From Thermohalobaculum sp951813525 (lineage in GTDB: Bacteria; Pseudomonadota; Alphaproteobacteria; Rhodobacterales; Rhodobacteraceae), in the NCBI GenBank assembly GCA_951813525.2, contig CATOTJ020000001.1, positions 186,001-250,000 of the forward strand: a stretch of 64,000 nt of DNA. The letters run 5' to 3'. Made by a program: the position numbers and the translations under genes. The notes beneath the pieces were generated by a model that worked only from the letters and a program-made list of their open reading frames with translations, searched no databases and was not told the DNA's origin. Each line of letters opens with the position of its first letter. Within the stretch, counting starts at the first letter, position 1. Below are positions 60,179 through 64,000 of this stretch, piece after piece.

Positions 60179-61354
60179 CTAAAGCAGATCGCGGTTTTCA
60201 CGCAGCCAGTCGCGGCCGACCCGCGCTGGCGAGCCGAAGCTATAATCTGCGGCCCGAAAATGCGCTTTGTAATGGCGCAGCAGGTCTTCATCGTCTTCAG
60301 TCACATCAAAGTCGCCATCCAGGCGGTCCATCATTTCAACCGTTATCGCACGAATTTCCGCGCCCGTATTATCGAGGATCGTAAGCCCGGCCTCGTCGAA
60401 GACATGCGCAAATCGTTGCACCGACAAACCCGAGGCGAAGTGTTCCGCCAAGCGCATTACCGTGCCATCCTGGCGCTGCAATCGTTTGGGGATCGAGATG
60501 TCGCGGGCCGCCATGCTCAAGCTCGCGCCCATGGGGATCATGTTCACCTGGACACAGGGACGGTCGAAGATGGTGGCCACCATGCTCAACCCGGAACTGC
60601 TGCCCAGGAAAAAGCGATTGTTTGCGCACAACCACAAATCCATCCATTCCGACTTCAGCGGCGATTGCGTGTAATCGATGACATGGTCCATCGGTGGCAA
60701 TGGCGACATAGACGGATCGCCGACCCGAACGATCCAGCCGCCGCGCTCGATAATCGCGCGCATCGCCGGTTCATAGCTGGCGATATCTGCATTGCGATGG
60801 GCATGATTGTCGTCATCGCCCGGCCAATATCCGCGCTCGCGCGAATGAGCGCTGACAAACCAAGCGTCGCTGGGCAGGCCCATCTCGGCCAGCCGCGCGC
60901 GCCCGTTTGCCTGCATCGCCTCCGGCAACTTCAACAGGGGCGGCCGTTCGCCCCAAAGCGCCAGCACGTGAGAGTATCGCGCCGCCTCCTTCAGCCCCAG
61001 GACGGGCCGTCCCAACGGCATGCTCAAGGCCGGAATCTTTTCCAATTCGCTGAACAGCAGCTTTTGCCAACGTTTGTCCCAAACCGTCACATGCTGGCCG
61101 ATAAGATCCAGCATCGCCCGGTTTCCGGCGCGGCGCCGTTCCAAAATCAGGATCGGCCGCTGATCAGGGATCAGACCCAGCGCCCGTTCCTTTAGAAAAC
61201 AGTCGATCTCGGCGGCCATATGACCGATCCGGCCGGGGTTTGATATTCGCGCGAAGCGAACCCCATACGCCGCAAGCAATCCGGCAATCGGTGCCAGAAA
61301 GAAAATGCGCAGCAGGTGCCCGACCCGCCGTCCCAGGGACTGGCGTTTTTGCAT
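60179..61354 (-). CDS. TIGR04372-like glycosyltransferase
   Basis: A protein of about 391 residues. N-terminal hydrophobic segment (LLRIFFLAPIAGLLAAYG). The C-terminal part has SAHSRERGYWPGDDDNHAHR and the donor-site-like WLCANNRFFLGSSSGLSMVA with IFDRPCVQVNMIPMGA, the pattern of TIGR04372 glycosyltransferases. The frame stays open to 61690, but that part overlaps the Hint gene remnant, so the ATG at 61354 is preferred. It is 107 bp upstream of the SIS gene and may attach the sugar made by the cluster. Confidence 0.72.
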   Translation of the reverse strand: MQKRQSLGRRVGHLLRIFFLAPIAGLLAAYGVRFARISNPGRIGHMAAEIDCFLKERALGLIPDQRPILILERRRAGNRAMLDLIGQHVTVWDKRWQKLLFSELEKIPALSMPLGRPVLGLKEAARYSHVLALWGERPPLLKLPEAMQANGRARLAEMGLPSDAWFVSAHSRERGYWPGDDDNHAHRNADIASYEPAMRAIIERGGWIVRVGDPSMSPLPPMDHVIDYTQSPLKSEWMDLWLCANNRFFLGSSSGLSMVATIFDRPCVQVNMIPMGASLSMAARDISIPKRLQRQDGTVMRLAEHFASGLSVQRFAHVFDEAGLTILDNTGAEIRAITVEMMDRLDGDFDVTEDDEDLLRHYKAHFRAADYSFGSPARVGRDWLRENRDLL

Positions 61355-61493
61355 GATCTGTCCAACGGAAACGTCTTTGCGCCAAGCTGTCCAGCGCGCG
61401 CAGAATTGTAAAGGGGCGAAAGACGTCTTTCCGGAATTTCGTTCCGCCCAGGCAATCCGTGGATCGAGGCGCCAGACAGGTGAATAACGGACC

Positions 61494-62021
61494 CTATTCC
61501 AGAAACTGCGCCTCCAGCGCCGCACTGCCCATTGAGGACGGCGCAAGTCCGCCGCACGGTTGCCCTGCACATTCCAACGGGACACCGGCAAAGACGCCGG
61601 CCGATGCCGTCCTGACGCCCATCCGACGCAACTTTTCGATGATGCCGCGAACTTCCCGGGGTTTGACGAACATCCGCGCCGGTGGACCAAGGGCCTGCAT
61701 CGGGTCGTCGACCAATCCGGGATAGATGCGGAAAATCTGTGCCCGGTGCAGCGGCGAGAAGTCGGCCAGTGCGACAGGTCCCGGCCGAAAGCTTTCAGTC
61801 GCTACGCCATCGGCGAAAATCACCTCGTGACGGTCGAGAAGAAGCGCATAATAGGCAACCCGGCGCTTGCCCTTCATACGGCGCACGCCCTTCAAACCGC
61901 ACAGAGCCTTTGCGACTGTCATCACTTCCCGGTATTCAAACGCTTGTTCGATCGTGTCACCCGACAAAACGATCCGATGCTGAGGAGAAACGACAAGATC
62001 GCGCTGCGGCAGGTCTGGGCC
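61494..62021 (-). pseudogene. 3' part of an IS-interrupted Hint-domain exoprotein gene
   Basis: Reading the minus strand from the IS1182 edge, the frame gives DLPQRDLVVSPQHRIVLSG, then YYALLLDRHEVIFADGVATE and SFRPGPVALADFSP, to a stop at 61494. These are the C-terminal Hint blocks common in Rhodobacterales (LPxRDLxVSPQHR; LLxDRHEVIxAxG). It joins in frame to the part at 63528-64000 when the element and one GGCC copy are removed. No start or signal remains in this piece, so it is probably silent. Confidence 0.85.
62015..62021. repeat. left part of split palindromic target with GGCC duplication
   Basis: CTGGGCC at 62015-62021 and GGCCCAG at 63528-63534 together recreate the palindrome CTGGGCCCAG with GGCC present twice (62018-62021 and 63528-63531). 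This is the 4-bp target duplication of the IS1182 element. Confidence 0.8.
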
Positions 62022-62040
62022 GATTTTGTTGAAAAAGCCG
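62022..62040 (+). repeat. IS1182 left inverted repeat
   Basis: 19 bp, GATTTTGTTGAAAAAGCCG; two mismatches against the right end (63509-63527). Confidence 0.85.
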
Positions 62041-62099
62041 GGTTGAAAGAACGGTCCAGCACTGATTCAAGATCTCTGTGGTGACGGAGGTTTTCTGCG

Positions 62100-63461
62100 A
62101 TGATGGGCGATCGGCAAGTGCTGCAGAACAGCCTGTTCTACGAGTTCAACCTGGAGATCCACGTGCCCGCGGATCACTTGCTTCGGAGCATTGATCGGTT
62201 CGTCGATCTTTCGAGCGTCCGGCGTCGGCTCGAGCCGTTTTATAGCCGGATTGGTCGCCCATCTATCGATCCCGAACTGATGATCAGGATGTTGATTATC
62301 GGCTACACTCACGGCATTCGCTCAGAGCGACGACTTTGCGAAGAGGTGCATCTGAACCTCGCCTATCGCTGGTTTTGTAGGCTGGATCTGAACGATCCGG
62401 TGCCGGACCATTCCACGTTCTCGAAGAACCGGCATGGCCGTTTCCGCGACAGTGATCTGTTCAGGTTCCTGTTCGAGGATGTTCTTTCTCGATGCATCCG
62501 CGAAGGTCTTGTTGGCGGAGAAGCGTTCGGTGTCGACGCATCCCTGATCAAGGCTGATGCGAACCGGGAAGACGGGATCACGCCGAAAGACTGGTCGCCA
62601 GAGCAATTCGCCGGCCGCGCGACGTCCGAATATCTTGCGACACTGGACGATGCGGCTTTCGGTGCAGCGACACCCGTCGTGCCCAAATACATCTCGCCTG
62701 TCGATCCGGCGGCGCGCTGGTCTGCTGCCGATCGCGGCAAGGCGCACTTCATCTATTCCACGAACTATCTCGTCGACCTCGACAACGCGATCATCGTGGA
62801 TGTCGAGCCAACCGCACCGATCCGTCAGGCCGAGAACAAGGCCGCCCGGGATATGATTGAGCGGACCCGGCAGACATTCAACCTCTATCCCGAGCGCCTT
62901 GTCGGCGACACGGGATATGGCAATGCGGAGATGCTCGCCTGGCTGGTTGAGGAACAGGGTATAGAGCCATTCATACCCGTCATCGATAAGTCGAGACGAT
63001 CAGACGAGATCTTCTCCCGGTCAGATTTTACCTACGACCACGGCGAGGACGCCTATCGCTGCCCTGCCGGTCACTGGCTCCGTCAGTACCGTCGCCCCTT
63101 CAAGATTGCCCGCGATGCAGTAGATGACGACGGCCAGCGCCGTTACCGCGCCAGCAAACACGACTGCGACGCATGCCCACTCAAGCCGTGTTGCACGCCC
63201 AAGGAGCATGCGCGGAAAATCCTGCGATCTGTTCACGAAGGCGCGCGAGACATGGCCCGCGACATCGCCAAAACGGACGCATATGTCGATGCAATGCGCG
63301 CCAGGAAGAAAGTCGAAATGCTGTTCGCTCACCTCAAACGTATCCTGAAACTCGACCGTCTCCGGCTCAGAGGACCATCCGGCGCCCGCGACGAATTCCT
63401 GATGGCAGCAACAGCGCAAAACCTCAGGAAGCTCGCGAAACTCGTGCCGAACCCGGCCTGA
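62100..63461 (+). CDS. IS1182-family transposase
   Basis: A 453-residue transposase. The N-terminal DUF772-type region reads HLLRSIDRFVDLSSVRRRLE and GRPSIDPELMIRMLIIGYTHG. The DDE core shows AFGVDASLIKADANR, VGDTGYGNAEMLAWLVEEQG and KKVEMLFAHLKRILKLDRLR for Asp, Asp and Glu. A cysteine cluster (DCDACPLKPCC) lies before the last motif, as in this family. GGAGG at 62086-62090 supports the start at 62100. Full length, probably active. Confidence 0.94.
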   Translation: MMGDRQVLQNSLFYEFNLEIHVPADHLLRSIDRFVDLSSVRRRLEPFYSRIGRPSIDPELMIRMLIIGYTHGIRSERRLCEEVHLNLAYRWFCRLDLNDPVPDHSTFSKNRHGRFRDSDLFRFLFEDVLSRCIREGLVGGEAFGVDASLIKADANREDGITPKDWSPEQFAGRATSEYLATLDDAAFGAATPVVPKYISPVDPAARWSAADRGKAHFIYSTNYLVDLDNAIIVDVEPTAPIRQAENKAARDMIERTRQTFNLYPERLVGDTGYGNAEMLAWLVEEQGIEPFIPVIDKSRRSDEIFSRSDFTYDHGEDAYRCPAGHWLRQYRRPFKIARDAVDDDGQRRYRASKHDCDACPLKPCCTPKEHARKILRSVHEGARDMARDIAKTDAYVDAMRARKKVEMLFAHLKRILKLDRLRLRGPSGARDEFLMAATAQNLRKLAKLVPNPA

Positions 63462-63508
63462 GCGGCGCGGCGAGCGTCATCAGCCTAGGCCAGGAGCCTC
63501 TCGAAAAA

Positions 63509-63527
63509 CGACTTCTTCAACAAAATC
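63509..63527 (-). repeat. IS1182 right inverted repeat
   Basis: Read on the minus strand: GATTTTGTTGAAGAAGTCG. It pairs with 62022-62040. Confidence 0.85.
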
Positions 63528-64000
63528 GGCCCAGGCTGCCCGCGCGGAACTGGACTGGAATATCCTTGTCCGCGCGGTCGTTTTCGGGATCGGTAAAATC
63601 CACCTCGCGGCGGCCGATCCATCGGATGGGCCGCGCCCCGCTGTCACCTGTTGTCACTAGATCGCCGATGCGGAGATCTTCGACCGGCCTCACCCCGCAC
63701 TGCGTTGCGATCAATGTCCCTGGCGCGAAGCAGGGCGGCACGCCCATGGCGACAAGGCCGGCGAATGTCGTGGCCGTCGAAGTGGTATCGACGGTTCCAT
63801 CCGGAATGGTAACAATTTCGCCGGATGGGAATGTCAGGATCTGATCCGATCCCGCGCCGCCGGTGACCGTGACCTCCTCCGCCGTGACCGTACCGTCCTG
63901 ATTTGTCAAAGCGTTGCCGACATCGGTCAGCGCAGATGTGTCGAGTTGGTCGCCAGACGTGAAATCGGTGATAGTGTCGCTGCCGCCGCCCGCAGACAAT
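63528..64000 (-). pseudogene. 5' part of an IS-interrupted Hint-domain exoprotein gene (continues outside window)
   Basis: Minus-strand frame open from the window end. An RTX-like stretch (GGGSDTITDFTSGDQLD) leads into a Hint domain with the Cys1 start PPCFAPGTLIATQCGVRPVE, DLRIGDLVTTGDSGARPIRW and DIPVQFRAGSLG. After this the IS1182 sequence gives a stop within a few codons. Hint proteins of this kind are secreted and may self-process at the Cys. The truncated product would lack the C-terminal half of Hint, including the HR motif, and should not process normally. An ATG at 63999 is probably internal. Confidence 0.85.

Larger units (their letters stand above)
62022..63527 (+). mobile_element. 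IS1182-family insertion sequence
   Basis: A 1506-bp element with one transposase gene. Its ends are GATTTTGTTGAA-A/G-AAG-C/T-CG (62022-62040 and the reverse complement of 63509-63527), 17 of 19 bases identical. The boundaries are supported by a 4-bp GGCC duplication and by restoration of the interrupted Hint frame. The element is complete and its transposase gene intact. Confidence 0.88.

Noticed and set aside
44177..61354. Naming a specific final sugar (ADP-heptose, yersiniose-like, or another known branched sugar).
   Set aside because: The enzyme set does not match any known pathway completely, and key residues differ in several members, so a named product would be guesswork.
61494..61690. 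Extension of the glycosyltransferase frame upstream of 61354.
   Set aside because: This part overlaps the well-supported Hint gene remnant in another frame and has a shadow-like composition (WRRSFWNRVRYS).

Overview
The window looks like chromosome of a GC-rich alphaproteobacterium, most likely of the Rhodobacterales (roseobacter type). Evidence: an irr-type Fur regulator divergent from fabA-fabB-fabI, an sdhC-sdhD-sdhA-(x)-sdhB operon, ubiG, an ELM1-type protein, Lrp, choline-sulfatase-like enzymes, and a Hint-domain (hedgehog/intein type) exoprotein preceded by an RTX-like segment. This is judged from gene content only; no rRNA, tRNA or CRISPR array was seen.

Layout. 1-12.5 kb: housekeeping genes (metallopeptidase fragment, threonine-dehydratase-like enzyme, fabI/fabB/fabA, irr), an Xre/RES toxin-antitoxin pair, lrp next to an ELM1-like gene, an Ada-like repair protein and a pair of unknown membrane proteins. 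12.5-14.6 kb: a four-rhodanese protein with a cupin dioxygenase-like protein. 14.9-16.4 kb: an intact IS30-family element. 17.8-20.4 kb: an intact 2578-bp IS1595-family transposon with 23-bp inverted repeats (one mismatch) and an 8-bp target duplication. Its transposase is followed, in one tightly packed operon, by an MT-A70 adenine methyltransferase, a BglII/BstYI-like restriction endonuclease and a 56-codon ORF, so it is a mobile restriction-modification unit. 20.5-27.3 kb: a transglutaminase / circularly permuted ATP-grasp + alpha-E / transglutaminase operon. 27.4-40.5 kb: transporter, ubiG, peptidases, the sdh operon with two foreign-looking sugar/methyl-transfer genes inserted, a sulfotransferase, and an astacin-tachylectin protein. 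40.7-44 kb: two convergent choline-sulfatase-like genes.

44.2-61.4 kb is a run of 16 minus-strand genes, most overlapping or only a few bases apart. It reads as a dedicated pathway for an unusual activated sugar. A GmhA-like SIS isomerase, a GmhB-like HAD phosphatase, a transaldolase-family protein and a nucleotidyltransferase-PfkB fusion (domain order reversed relative to HldE) would make and activate a higher-carbon sugar phosphate. Four SDR epimerase/dehydratase-type proteins, a Gfo/Idh/MocA oxidoreductase, a nucleotide-sugar-dehydrogenase-like protein lacking the catalytic cysteine, another SDR and two methyltransferases could modify it. Two different thiamine-diphosphate systems (an acetolactate-synthase-like enzyme and an E1 alpha/beta pair without E2/E3) suggest that a two-carbon branch is added. 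A TIGR04372-like glycosyltransferase lies at the upstream end. No flippase or polymerase is in the window.

61.5-64 kb: a Hint-domain gene on the minus strand is split by an intact IS1182-family element (62022-63527). Removing the element and one 4-bp GGCC duplication restores an uninterrupted Hint reading frame across the junction, so the gene was broken by a clean and probably recent insertion.
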